DNA from: Anaeramoeba flamelloides
Lineage: Eukaryota; Metamonada; Anaeramoebidae
Assembly (NCBI GenBank): GCA_027625915.1
Contig: JANTQA010000047.1
Span: 13,764,001-13,828,000 of the forward strand
DNA: 64,000 nucleotides
Direction: 5' to 3'
Shown here: positions 36,631 through 47,618 of the stretch, piece by piece
How the letters are laid out: each line of letters begins with the position of its first letter
Position numbering within the stretch: the stretch's first letter is position 1
Notes under the pieces: generated by a model
Seen by the model: only the letters and a program-made list of their open reading frames with translations
Told to the model about the DNA's origin: nothing
Database searches by the model: none
Made by a program: the position numbers and the translations under genes

Positions 36631-37370
36631 CATTTTTCAGGATCAGTATCCAATTCTTTACTCTTTTACAAATTTTTTTTTTTACAAAAGAAATAATTAT
36701 GCAAAAAATTTAATTCATTTGACAAATAATAATATTAGTAACACCCAACGTAAAATTTAAATTTTAACCCAAGAAAGCAACAAAAAATTAAATTTCCAAA
36801 AACGAAATTCAATATCGCTTTATGGCTTAGATAGAAAAAAATACGAGAATTGGAAAGTATAACTTCAAATATTGTAGAATTCAAATAATTCACTTTTCTT
36901 ATGTTATTTAAAGTGGTTTTATGTCATTTAGTTTTGGTGTATTGACAAATAGATCTAGCTGAAAAAATTTCAAAAAAAAAAAATTAGAAAATTTTGCAAA
37001 TATTTAATAGAAAACAAAAAAGTTAGGGGGTGAATTGTATTTGATTTTGTTTTTGTTTTTAACTTATATGTAAAATTTATAAAAGGATTTGACAAGAGAA
37101 TTATCTTTTTTTTTTTTTGGTTCTCTTTTTCTTATTGTGTAACTTTTAATTGGGTTCATAATTAATTTTGCAAAACGAATTCTCACAAATAATTTATTAT
37201 TTTCTAAAATTCTTCTTTGTGAAAAAAATTGTTTGAACAAATCGTTTTTACATAAGATCTTTTTTCGTTTTTACCCTTTCTTGATCATCCTGTTTGATTT
37301 CAGAACAAAAACAATTTCTTGAAATTTTTCTTGGTAATTTCATCTTGGTAAAGATCAACAATAACTAATC
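36631..37370. other. Upstream region of the first PAS gene
   Basis: A+T-rich noncoding DNA including, by position, the promoter and 5' UTR. No specific motif recognised. Confidence 0.35.
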
Positions 37371-38231
37371 ATGGGCGCAAAGCAGTCTTCTTATAAAACA
37401 TTGCAGAGGATCTCGAGAAAAAACAAAGCCAAGTTTTATCATGTGCTTGAAAACACAAACCTTGCCATTGCAATGTGGGATAACAATATGCAGGTTTCGT
37501 TTCTTAATAAGCCGTATTGCGATCTATTGCAGTTGCCAACTTGCTCGAAAATTGTTGGCAAAACAACAAAGGAAATCACAAAGTCTCTGCAGTCGATACA
37601 CGCGCCGTACCAGCCGTACTATCGGCAGACCGTAAACAATGTTTTAGAAAATGTCTTTGATGAGATACTGAGCAACAACACAACAGAGATCATTTTCACG
37701 AACTGTTTGTTTAAACCAGAGTTTCATTATATTCATACGAAGGTCTCTTTCAGAAGAATCCAAATCGGAAAGGAACTTCTAATACTTATCACTGCCATGA
37801 AACTCCAAGAAAACCCCCTAATTAATCCCTTTCTGATTAAAAAGAAAAAATCAAAAAAGAAATCCAAAAGAAACAAGGAGAACACATTGATAGACTCGGC
37901 CGAAGTAAAAGATGTGAGCACCCAAACAGAAAATTTAGAAAAGAATGAAAACGAAAAATACCTAAATAATAATACAAAAGAACAAATAAAGAAGAACTTG
38001 CTTAATATTTGCACTAACAATACTAATAATATGAATAATAATAATAATAATAGCAATAGCAATAGCAATAGCAATAACAAGAGTGGTGTGAATATATTCT
38101 TTGTGATAAGAAATGAAACATCAAAAACATCTGAATATGGTCTTGAAAATATCCTACCTTCAACAGAAATAATTGATGGGATTTTTGAAAAATATGAAAA
38201 ATCACAATCCAATTCTTTTGAAGAGTTGTAA
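37371..38231 (+). CDS. PAS-like small signalling protein, N-myristoylation signal
   Basis: 286 aa, single exon. N-terminus MGAKQSSYK fits an N-myristoyltransferase substrate (Gly2, Ser6), suggesting membrane attachment. Residues about 20-155 look like one PAS domain (FYHVLENTNLAIAMWDNN, VSFLNKPYCDLL, KTTKEIT, EIIFTNCLFKPEFHYIHTKV, LLILITAMKL). A basic stretch follows (KKKKSKKKSKRNK), then VSTQTE, an Asn/Ser repeat and the C-terminus NSFEEL. It is paralogous to 59937-60674, including the KLQENPLINPF linker. No catalytic domain is present, so it may act as an adaptor or ligand sensor (inference). Anaeramoeba encodes many myristoylated PAS proteins. Its third positions are noticeably richer in G+C than the surroundings. 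An AATAAATAAA at about 38295 is a likely polyadenylation signal. Confidence 0.75.
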   Translation: MGAKQSSYKTLQRISRKNKAKFYHVLENTNLAIAMWDNNMQVSFLNKPYCDLLQLPTCSKIVGKTTKEITKSLQSIHAPYQPYYRQTVNNVLENVFDEILSNNTTEIIFTNCLFKPEFHYIHTKVSFRRIQIGKELLILITAMKLQENPLINPFLIKKKKSKKKSKRNKENTLIDSAEVKDVSTQTENLEKNENEKYLNNNTKEQIKKNLLNICTNNTNNMNNNNNNSNSNSNSNNKSGVNIFFVIRNETSKTSEYGLENILPSTEIIDGIFEKYEKSQSNSFEEL

Positions 38232-38430
38232 TTTGAAATAGAATTTGATAACCTTCTCAATTTTTTTTGTGAAAGATATTAATGTGTTATTTGAATAAAT
38301 AAAAAAATATTTTTCTTTTTTTATTTTATGTTTTGAATAACAATCTTTTTGAGCTTCTTCAATTGTTTGTGAAAAGTTTTTTTATTTCAAAATGAAACCA
38401 ATCAAGTTTAATTTGAAAATAATGATTCAA

Positions 38431-39258
38431 GGCTCTAGTCCTATACCCTGGATTTGCTCCATACTCAAGGAGTGACTTGAAAACTAAAAAGGGTATTGTG
38501 AAATTGCCCTTCTTTTGGTTGACAAAATTTAAATAACAAAAAAAAGATTTTTGAGGAACACTTTGGAAAAAAATTCAATTAATATAATAAAAGTTGTCAA
38601 AAAATTCAAATTGAAAAAGTCAATTAAAAAAAAAAATTTTGTTCAAAGTATTTCCTTGACAAAAAATGACTTTAACAAAATTCAATAAAAATAATTTAGA
38701 AATCTCAATTCCCAAAAAATCAAAATTTAAAAAACAATACACACTCTCAATTCCCAAAATAAAATTTAAAAAAAAAAATTAATCTGGTTATTTTTTTAAT
38801 TTTCCAAAGGGTTAAATTTCTCAATTTAAAACAAATTGTTTTGTAAAAGTACACAAACAATTCAATTCAATTTAATGTAATTTTTGGTTTGATTATAACT
38901 CTCTATATTTGATAAAGTAAGGATTTTGTCACATTTTGGAGATTAAAAATAACTTATAAGAACATGAAAAAAATTAAAAAAAATTTATGAGATCTCAAAA
39001 AGTGCCAAAGATCTACACACTTCAACACGAACATGTTGTTTTCAAAATTATAATACATAACCATTCAAATTGGGAAATAGTGTGTCATACTTTGGCACTT
39101 TTTTCTATAAATTTCCTCTTTTTTGATTGCTGGTTTTTGGATATTGATCTCAACTTCACATGTATGTTAGTTTTTGATTGTTATTAGGCAATAATAAAAA
39201 TTACAAATTTTTTTCAACGTTTTCAGAAAATTATTTTTAACATAATGGTTCGCCTTTA
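38431..39258 (+). repeat. R7 element, diverged full-length copy
   Basis: Aligns with 41506-42182: CCATACTCAAGGAGTGACTT, AAAAAGGGTATTGTGAAATT, CTTCTTTTGGTTGACAAAAT, then the hairpin block and ATTCAAATTGGGA. Ends are degraded (TTCAAGGCTCTAGTCC; GGTTCGCCTTTAAA). Contains a hairpin with arms at 38997-39018 and 39082-39104. Confidence 0.65.
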
Positions 39259-41199
39259 AAAAGAAAATTTAACCCTTTTTAAGTAATAAATACATACTTA
39301 AGGAATTGTTGGTGCCCTAGATTCGTCTCGAATTAAAGTTTGTTGTCATTGGGTTTAAATCATATTAGTGTTCCATACTTCAAATAACTCAAAAAAATCA
39401 ATTATAAATATTATAATTGAATAAATTATCAGTTATTTTTAACTAAGGTTCACAATTGAAATTGATTTTTTGGAACTTTCTTTTATAATGTAGATTTCCA
39501 AATCTAAAAATTGAAACTCAACATAATAGAATTATAGTATTTAATAATACATATTTAAAGTTTTCCAAAGTAATAATTTTTTTAATTCTATGATATCAAA
39601 GATTAAATTAATAATCATTAACCGAAAAACGTAAAGTCTGATTAGTTTTGTTTCCATTTTATAAAGCTACTTGTAACAACAATATAAACTTTTTTTCAGT
39701 CAAAAATGCCAAACATTTTTTTTTCGAATTTCAATTGTTTGTCTAATTAGATATTGAAGAACAAATTAGAAATAGGATAAATAATTCACACCAAATAATA
39801 GTTGATACAAAATGGAATAAAACAAATAAATCCATTTATTTTCTTACAAATTGAAAAAATAAAATTCTTACACTATGAGAAAAAAATAAATTCTGAAAAT
39901 TAAAGTTAGTCGCAACTACATATTGCATTTCAGTCACACATGTTTTATAATTTATTCTTTCAAAGTTTTGATAATTTTCTGAATTAATAAAAGATATCCA
40001 TTAAATTCATAAATATTCGAATACCCCTTTTTCAATATTACCGACTTTTGAAAAAAACACATATTTTTGGGGGTATTTTTTTTAAATTAGTTACAATGAA
40101 TGAACTTTCGTTTGAACTTTAAGAAAGAAAAAATAAAAAATTTTAAAACAATTTACAAATAAAAACCTGGAATATTTATTAAAACTCAAACATGAAAATA
40201 AAATAAAATGATAAAAAATATTCCAAAAATAGAAAAAAAAACAATTTATTCAATTTATTCAATTTAATTTAGTGCTATATTTTAAAAGAAGTATTTTATT
40301 TTATTTTAAAATTGAAAAAAATATGATTCTTTTTAGGTTATTTAAAAAAAAGTTCAAATAATCTCTCCATAAATCCAAATAAAAATTTTAAAAATTTTAT
40401 TTCTAAAAATGAAAAAAATATTACTGAAAAATTTCCTTTTTTATAATTTACATTAATATCTAATAAAGTTTTAAACCTTTTTCAAGAGTCTAAATTGAAT
40501 AATTTTTATTATATGAGTGTATTTCAAAAATAAAAAATTGAGAGATTTTTTTAGAAAAAATTTTCCGAGTTATGTTGTTTTGTGTTGTATTTTCAATAAA
40601 ATAGTAAGAAGAAAGAAGAATCAATAGAAATTTTTACAAATACAAGATTTCTAAAAAAATACTTTTTTTATCTTATTTTGAAGAAATCAAATTAATTTAA
40701 GGGGTTAATTGACTAAATAATATCTTAAAATAAATTTAATCACCAATTCAAAAAAAAAAAATCACACTTCTTGAAATTGAAAAACCAAGTAAAAATCAGA
40801 TTACAAAATCAAACTAACTTTCAAAGCTATTTTTAGAAATGAATTATTGTTGTTAAAAGTTTGATCGATTTTTCTCATTTTTGAAAAGTTCAAAAATCAA
40901 GATATTTCTGAATTATTTTATAAAAAAATTATTTTCTTTGATTGAATGTAATCTTAAAGTCTCTAATGGAAGTATATAAAAATGTAATTTAAAAATGAAA
41001 ACACTAAGTTGTATAATAACCCAGTATAAAAAATAAATTTAATTTCAAAAAAAAAAAAAAAATGGAATAATTCTTTTAAACTTAAAAATATATAGATTTT
41101 TGATTCAAAAGAAGATTCCAAATCGATTTTTTATTAGATGGGATAAAAAAAGACGAGAAAAAAAGCCAAACAATCACGGTCTAAATTATTTATAAAATA
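39259..41199. other. Intergenic A+T-rich DNA
   Basis: About 1.9 kb with no coding segment and no repeat partner that I could recognise. Confidence 0.35.
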
Positions 41200-42625
41200 C
41201 TTTTAAAGCCTGAAAAATTCAATATTTAATCTTTGGAAATCTTTTTTAATTTGATTATTTATTAACCTATATTTAATAATCCAATCTTAATTATTCCCAG
41301 TAAGTTGTTAACAAACACAAAGATTAAATTTATCAATAGACTTCACAATGATTTCCCATTTTTTAAAAGATTTTCAAATAAATAAAACATAATTCAAATA
41401 AATTAATCTAATAAAAAATAAAAATCGGTGTTATCAAATAACTGGTTTTAATATTAATAGTTCACTGGTTAAACTCTTGGTATTTGAAAAGGGAATATTG
41501 CTTAAGGGTCTAGTCATTTACCGTGAAAAGGCACCATACTCAAGGGGTGGCCTGAGACCAAAAAGGGTATTGTGAAATAGCCTTTCTTTTGGTTGACAAA
41601 ATTCAAATAACAAAAAAAAAAATTCCATAGGATCTCTTTGACAAAAAATTCAATGAAGAAAAAGAGTTCTCAATTTCAAAAAATCAAAATTTTAAAAAAA
41701 AAATTCATCTTTTCTCATTTTCTTTTTCAAAAGAATTTAAATTTCTTTAATTTAAAACAAATTGATTTCTTGTATTTCGCAATCAATTTTATTCGATTTA
41801 GTCTGATTTGTGGTTATTTTAAAACTCTCTAAATTTGACCAAGTAAGGATTAGGTAATAGTCTTTCAATAAAAATAACTCATTTGAAAAAAGAAAAAAAG
41901 AAAAAAAAAGTCACCAAGATCTCAAAAAGCACCATAGAGCGGCACTTCAAAACTGACATAGTTGTTTTCAGAATTGTAATTCACAACCATTCTAATTGGA
42001 AATTGAGTGTCGCTCTTTGGCGCTTTTTTCTAAAAATGTACTCATTTTTAGTTGTTGATTTTTGGAGATCGATCGTACACCATAGGTTGGTTGGTTTTTG
42101 ATTGGTGTTAGGTCCTCAATAAAATTACTAAAAAGTTTTTTTCCATTTCAGAATAAAAAATTTCACCGTAATGACTCTACCCTTAATCTTTTTAAATTTC
42201 AAGAAATTTAATAAATTTTTGTGAATAAAATAGATGATCAATTTTGTTAGATGTTCAAGGATTCAATATTTGATTTTTTTTTTTTTTAATTGTATTTTTT
42301 AAATAAGATTCAAGGTTCAAGTTTATTTGTTGCTTAAAAACACTTAGAATGACTTATGGTGTGATTTCTTCAAAATAAGAATTTTTTGTCAAATTTTTCT
42401 TTTTCTAAATGAGATATCAAAAATCCAAACAAAAAGGATCTAGATCTTTTGATTGAAAATATAATTGGAAAAAATGAATTCCTTTATAAATGATAAAGAA
42501 TATCTCGAAAGTTGATAAATCAAGTTAAATATTGGGTTTAATTGTGTCCTTGTGCAAATAATTACTCTATAGACTTTGGGGAATAAAAATAAATAAGCGT
42601 TACCAGTCCCTTAAAAAATATTTTT
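41200..42625 (+). repeat. Repeat R1, copy interrupted by R7
   Basis: R1 blocks at 41200-41505 and 42187-42625 match the continuous copy at 27170-27910. The R7 element lies between them at a TTAA. Confidence 0.7.
41506..42182 (+). mobile_element. R7: TTAA-flanked TIR element, 677 bp
   Basis: Terminal inverted repeats GGGTCTAGTCATTTACCGTG and, from the other end, GGGTAGAGTCATTACGGTGA. TTAA flanks both sides (41502-41505 and 42183-42186). The uninterrupted R1 copy has a single TTAA at the matching position, so this is an insertion with TTAA duplication, a hallmark of the piggyBac superfamily. It has no transposase. Internal arms 41923-41944 and 42007-42029 form a hairpin. Confidence 0.8.
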
Positions 42626-42945
42626 CTACTCACTACATTATAAATTCACTGTATAGAGTACACATAAAAATAAAAAAGAAAATTTTAAAAAGAGAATTGG
42701 TAAATTTTGAAATAAAAAATAATGTTAATTAATGAAAAAAAAAAAAAATTGATCCAGTTCTTCCAGCTTTTGGTATTTTTTTCGGGGAAAATATAAAAAC
42801 TGTGGGTATTTACTAAGTGGGATTTTTTGAGAAAAATAATATTTTTTTGTTGATATTTCGAATGGATTTTAGACAAAAAAATGTTATCACGCCTCTGGGT
42901 AGTATATATTTTAAATAAAAACTTTTTTTGATTACATAGAATAAG
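42626..42945. other. Intergenic DNA
   Basis: About 320 bp of A+T-rich sequence; nothing recognised. Confidence 0.3.
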
Positions 42946-43123
42946 TTACATTTTTAGGGCACAAACTTCAAGTAAATTAAGGCAATAAAAATCCCAAATT
43001 ACGGCACAAAATTCAGATTCTAGTAAATTAATTTGTAAAAAATAAAATACAAATTTTATACATTCATTTGAGATTTATTTTGCCTTAAATTCGGTTGAAA
43101 GTTTGTGCCTTAAAAGTGAAATT
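42946..43123. mobile_element. Small TIR element, GGCACAAAC family
   Basis: About 178 bp. Left arm AGGGCACAAACTTCAAGTAA then ATTAAGGCAATAAA pairs with right arm TTTATTTTGCCTTAAATTC then AAGTTTGTGCCTTAA. The right border reads GTGCC-TTAA, again TTAA next to GG. Confidence 0.65.
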
Positions 43124-43430
43124 GGTTGTAGAAAAAAAATTATGAATTGACTAAAAACAATAAATTCTTACAAAAAACTAAATATTTGAAATTTTCAAAT
43201 TCTAAGGGTATTTTCGATTTATAAAACATTTTATTTAACATTTTCATTTAGGATTTTATTTAAAATTTTTATTATTATTTAACATTTTATTGAGAATTTT
43301 GAAAAAAAATAATTTTTTGAACTTTTTAAAAATAAATTTATTTTTAAAATTAATTAAGATATGATCAATATTATTTAATCTTTAATTTGAAGTTATTTTT
43401 TCAAACAGTTTTTTAATAAAGTTTCATTAA

Positions 43431-43850
43431 GGATTATCTAAAAAAATGCCTCCACGATGGGTGTAAGGGTCGAAAAATGACTGAAATAAGCACATTTTCT
43501 CTTTAGATACAGAAGAACTATTAAATTTCAATTTTTTAAATATTGGAAAATCTACCTGATCAGATTCTGAATAGTAAATTAGTAGTGAAAACCTAATCCC
43601 AACCCTTTTTGTTCTAAGACAAGTATTGTCTAGTTTCGAATAAAAACCTCTAAAAAAAGCGAGTTAGAACAAAAAGGAAAGGGATTAGGTTTTCACTACT
43701 AATTTACTATTCAGAATCTGATCAGGTAGATTTTCCAATATTTAAAAAATTGAAATTTAATAGTTCTTCTGTATCTAAAGAGTAAATGAGCTTATTTCAG
43801 TCATGTTTCGACCCTTACACCCATCGTGGAGGCAATTTTTTAGATAATCC
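43431..43850. mobile_element. Near-perfect 420-bp palindrome flanked by TTAA
   Basis: Arms 43431-43617 and 43664-43850 (187 nt each) are reverse complements with only a handful of mismatches, around a 46-nt loop. Both borders read TTAA-GGATTATC. The arms contain short readable words such as GCCTCCACGATGGGTGTAAG and CCTGATCAGATTCTGAATAG. No protein is encoded. High arm identity implies recent insertion or ongoing arm conversion. Confidence 0.9.
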
Positions 43851-43974
43851 TTAAACGGATTTGAGAACATAAAGAAAACAGTTTTTATGGTGATTTATTA
43901 TTGTTTTTTTATATTTTTGCAAAGAGTTTAAAAATAACTATTATTTATATTCATACCAAACTAGATTTCAAAAA

Positions 43975-44440
43975 TTTTGACTCATTTTATAATGTTGATG
44001 GAAGTTGTTTAGATGATTTATTCCATAATTCTTCTCAAAAAAATTTTCGAATTTTTGGATGAGAATCATTTTTTCTAATTTTGTAAATTTTTGTTTTGAT
44101 TTTTCAAATTTTTGTTTTGGTTTCTTTTGTTTTTCTTTTTCTTTTTCTTTTTCTTTTTCTTTTTCAAATTTTTGTTTAACTTTTGTTTTTTTTTTCTTAT
44201 TTTTTTTTTTTTTTTGCAAAAGATCATGTGGAAAAAAAAAAGATCTTCTAAAAGGCCAATAATCACTATGAAAATTTTGACTATATAATGTCTTTAAAAC
44301 TGAATTTAATTATTCGTAAAAAATCTTGTTGTTAACTTTGTTTCAGTGAAAGTTCAGTAATAAAAAATCCGTAATGCTCATTTCAAAAATTGTAACTCAT
44401 TTTTTTTTAGTTTTTACTTTTATTTTTTCTTAATCTTTAA
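43975..44440 (+). repeat. Dispersed repeat R5 with polypyrimidine tract, copy 1
   Basis: Aligns with 63525-64000: TTTTTGGATGAGAATCATTT, AAAGATCATGTGGAAAAAAA, AAAATCTTGTTGTTAACTTT, CAGTAATAAAAAATCCGTAA. A CTTTTT repeat (44120-44170) sits in the middle. Confidence 0.75.
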
Positions 44441-45632
44441 AATATCAGATTTTTATATATTTTGAATGATTTAAAAGTGAATAAAAAATCATATTCAATT
44501 ATCAATTATTTTTGAAATCCAAAGGATATTTTTTTTTTTTTCACTTTATTATTTCGGGTGAATCACAATTTTTGGAATGGTGTTTATATCCAGATTACTA
44601 TTAGTTGTAAAATAAATTGAATGAAATTTTTTTTTGACTTTTTTTTAAAAAACCACACTCGAAATAATTAAAATTGAAGATATTTTTCCAATTTTAAAAG
44701 GGTAATTAATACTTTTACAATTTTTACAGAAATATAATTTTGAAATGTTACATTATTTAAGTGCTTGATGTCTAGGGAGAAGAATTCTAAGATAAAAGTG
44801 GGTTATTATTGGTGTAACCACATATGTGAATCGTGGTTTAAATGTCTCTAAATATCGATGAGTAAAGTAATATTATTTGTTTGGTCCCATCAATTAAAAA
44901 TGATCGAGTGTATTAGTAAAAAAACATAAGAATTTCAGAATAAAATCTGCATATCGCTACAAATTTAAAGGTTTAATAATCATTTTTCTCAAGGCATCAA
45001 AAGTTGCCAAATATCTTTTTTAAATTTGGGGTAAATTTTAGATTAATAGCTAAAAAAATCTTTTTTTTTAAATAAAATATATAATTAAAGAATATATTTG
45101 TTTGACAAATTATTTCTGAAATATGAAAACATATTGATGTTGCAATTAGCTTTATAAAAACAAATAAAAATAATTGTTCTTTGGGCTTTTGCGTTCATGG
45201 TTATTGAGTTAATCTTTGAAATTAAAAAATTTAAAAAAATAATTACTTTTGGAAGATCTAAATATAAATTATTAAATACTGTAATACTATTAGTTGTGGC
45301 ATCTATTTTTTGGATTTGGATAAGGGAATTTTAAAAAAAAAATTTCCAAATGAAAATTTATAATTGTGATCATTAGTAAAAAAAAACAATAATTTACTGT
45401 TCAATAAGATCTATAATAAATTTTTTAGAGTTATATCAACTATGGCCCCTAATATAATTTAAACCACATTATGGTATATTAAATTTATAGACAAATCTTG
45501 GATATGGTTTTTGCTAATGCCTTAAGGTTTACTATCCCTGAATTTTGAAAAAAGATTATCTTGTGTGGGATGTAGTGAGTTTTTAATTTGATTCTTAGCT
45601 GATCGATTTTTGTGCTTGGTATGGGTTTTAAG
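44441..45632. other. Intergenic A+T-rich DNA
   Basis: No gene recognised. A weak inverted repeat at about 44535-44690 (TTATTTCGGGTG / CACTCGAAATAA) may be an eroded small TIR element. Confidence 0.35.
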
Positions 45633-45973
45633 AGTTATTCAAAATGTTAATTTTTAGCCAATTTATTTTTTTTTTTTCCAAAATCCGAATTGAAGAGTGT
45701 AAGATTAATAGATTGGTAGGTGTTTAAGAATAAATTTTGATTTTTGGATTGTAGAAGATAATTTAGAATAACTGTGTACTCAATTAATTATATGAAAAAA
45801 TCTTTTTTTTTAAGAGCTCCAAATAAAACCAAACCTAATTCAAAATTTCAATCAACAACCCACAAATCACATTTTTTTATAACTTAACTTCTAATATATT
45901 AGCCTTACACTCTTCAATTCGTATTTTGGAAATAAAAAAAAATAAATTATCAAAAATTGATATTTTGAACTAC
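45633..45973. mobile_element. TIR element, GAATTGAAGAGTGTAAG family
   Basis: About 340 bp. Left arm TTCAAAATGTTAATTTTTAG then CCAAAATCCGAATTGAAGAG; right arm, reverse-complemented, TTCAAAATATCAATTTTTGA then CCAAAATACGAATTGAAGAG. Arms extend about 80 bp. No coding capacity. Confidence 0.7.
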
Positions 45974-46036
45974 TACTCTGATTTTCCAATTAAGGACTGT
46001 GTTTTTGGGTGAAAGGGGTATAATAATGTATAAAAT

Positions 46037-46488
46037 CACCCTTGAATAAGTTTTAAAACCGAGTAATATATGACTAAGGGGGATTTCTTTTAGAAAAAAA
46101 ATGAAATTTTCAACAAATTTCAACAATTTTTACCTTCTTAGATGATGCTAAATTTTGATTTTAATATTTTAGAATTTCCATTTCAACTTTCTAATTCACA
46201 CTATTTTCTCGAGCAGTTCTACATATTTTTTAAATTTGCTTTTACAAGTTTAAAATGTTCTCAAATTTGAAATGCACTTGGAAACCCCCAAAAACCATTT
46301 TTATTGCAATTATTTTTTTTGTTATTTTCAATTTTCCAGTTCCTTGAAAAAAAAAGAAAATCATCTGTGTGAAAAGGTAAAGATGACAAAAAATGGTTTT
46401 TTTTTTTTTTGTCCAATTTCTTTGGTGTGAAAATTTTTTTTGAGAAGCAAAAGTGAAATAACACAATTACTAAAAACCCTCAAGGGTG
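46037..46488. mobile_element. MITE-like element, CACCCTTG family, copy 2
   Basis: 452 bp, same termini and orientation as 28006-28467 (CACCCTTGAATAAG at the left; reverse complement of the right end CACCCTTGAGGGTTTTTAGT). Confidence 0.7.
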
Positions 46489-46514
46489 GGAACATAGTTC
46501 TTTTTAAATGTAAA

Positions 46515-46745
46515 TTTTTATTTCAATTTCCAAAATGTATATTTTTTATAACTGTTATAATCAAATTAATTGAGTAAAACTTTTGTCTTATAGTTCACGA
46601 AGGTAGTTTAATTAAATGTCTAAAAATATCGTTTTTAAAACAATTAGTTAAATATTCTAGGGGTTTTCAACGAATTATTCCTAGAAAAATATTTTGGTTA
46701 TGAAATAAAAAATTTCATTTTTTAATTGGAAAATAATTGTATTAA
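46515..46745. repeat. Short TIR repeat, ATTATTTTCCAATTAAAAAA family, copy 1
   Basis: Matches 61811-62068 through GAGTAAAACTTTTGTCTTAT-AGTTCAC and the TGTCTAAAAATATC segment. Ends are weakly inverted. Boundaries approximate. Confidence 0.5.
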
Positions 46746-47136
46746 AACACATACCAAGCCCAAGATCGATCAGATAAGAACCAATTAACTAGTAGCTTAG
46801 CGAACACAAGACAATCTTTTTCCAAATTAAAGGGATTGTAAACCTTTTCTACTGGTATTTAAATTTGAAATTCGAAAGATTTTCACTTCACTATCAATTT
46901 CCTTTTCGAAAATGAGCTACAAATTACTACCTACTTGTTTATGTACTGGGTTTGTAAAAAGGGAGTCTAGAAAACGAAGTGAAAATGCTCTCCCATTTAT
47001 AATACAAATACCAGTAATGTAACTTTGCAAAATTTTATTTCTGGAAAAAAAGGTTAAATTTTATATTTACCTGTTAGAATTGGGAAAATTTCCTATTTTA
47101 AATTAAACCTTGTCCAATATTAAATGATAAAAAATG
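46746..47136. other. Intergenic DNA with short similarity to the 28.5 kb MITE flank
   Basis: Nothing coding. CTCCCATTTATAATACAAATACCA at 46990-47013 resembles the left flank of the 28597 MITE (TTCCCATTTATAATTC and on). Confidence 0.35.
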
Positions 47137-47575
47137 ACCGTTCTTGAAAAAAAGGGAAACAGGGAAAAAAAGTGAAACACATTTTTTAATTGGGAACATT
47201 ACAAAAAATGAAAAGTAAAATCAATAAAAAGAAGAAATCAATTAACTTTAAATAATTAACCATTATATTATTTTCAATTCCACTAACAAAGATGATATAA
47301 ATCTACTTTATTATCAAAAATGTTCAAGTGGTTTTAGAGATTCTCAAAAATAGTCTATTTTTTGAATACATTTTTAATAATTGTTCAATTCAAGAAAAAA
47401 CCATATAAAAAGATAGTATTCAAATTTTCTGTTATTGTCTTGAATACTTCATTTTATCTTTATTTGTTGTTTTATTCTCTGACTAATTGATCTTACTTTT
47501 CATTTTCAATGAGGTTTGCAATTATTAAACAGTATTTCACTTTATTTCCCTATTTCACTTTTTTTCCAGAACCGT
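47137..47575. mobile_element. MITE-like element, ACCGTT family
   Basis: 439 bp. Left end ACCGTTCTTGAAAAAAAGGG then AAACAGGGAAAAAAAGTGAA; right end, reverse-complemented, ACGGTTCTGGAAAAAAAGTG then AAATAGGGAAATAAAGTGAA. Internal TTTTTAATTGGGAACATT is shared with the ACTGTTGAG family, suggesting the two are related. Confidence 0.7.
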
Positions 47576-47618
47576 GATATTTTTCAACAACATCATTCTA
47601 TTTAAAGTAAAATAAATA

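Noticed and set aside
43968-44266. Lys/Glu-rich minus-strand frames and Phe-rich plus-strand frame
   Set aside because: Produced by the CTTTTT tract in repeat R5; not conserved as a protein in the second copy.
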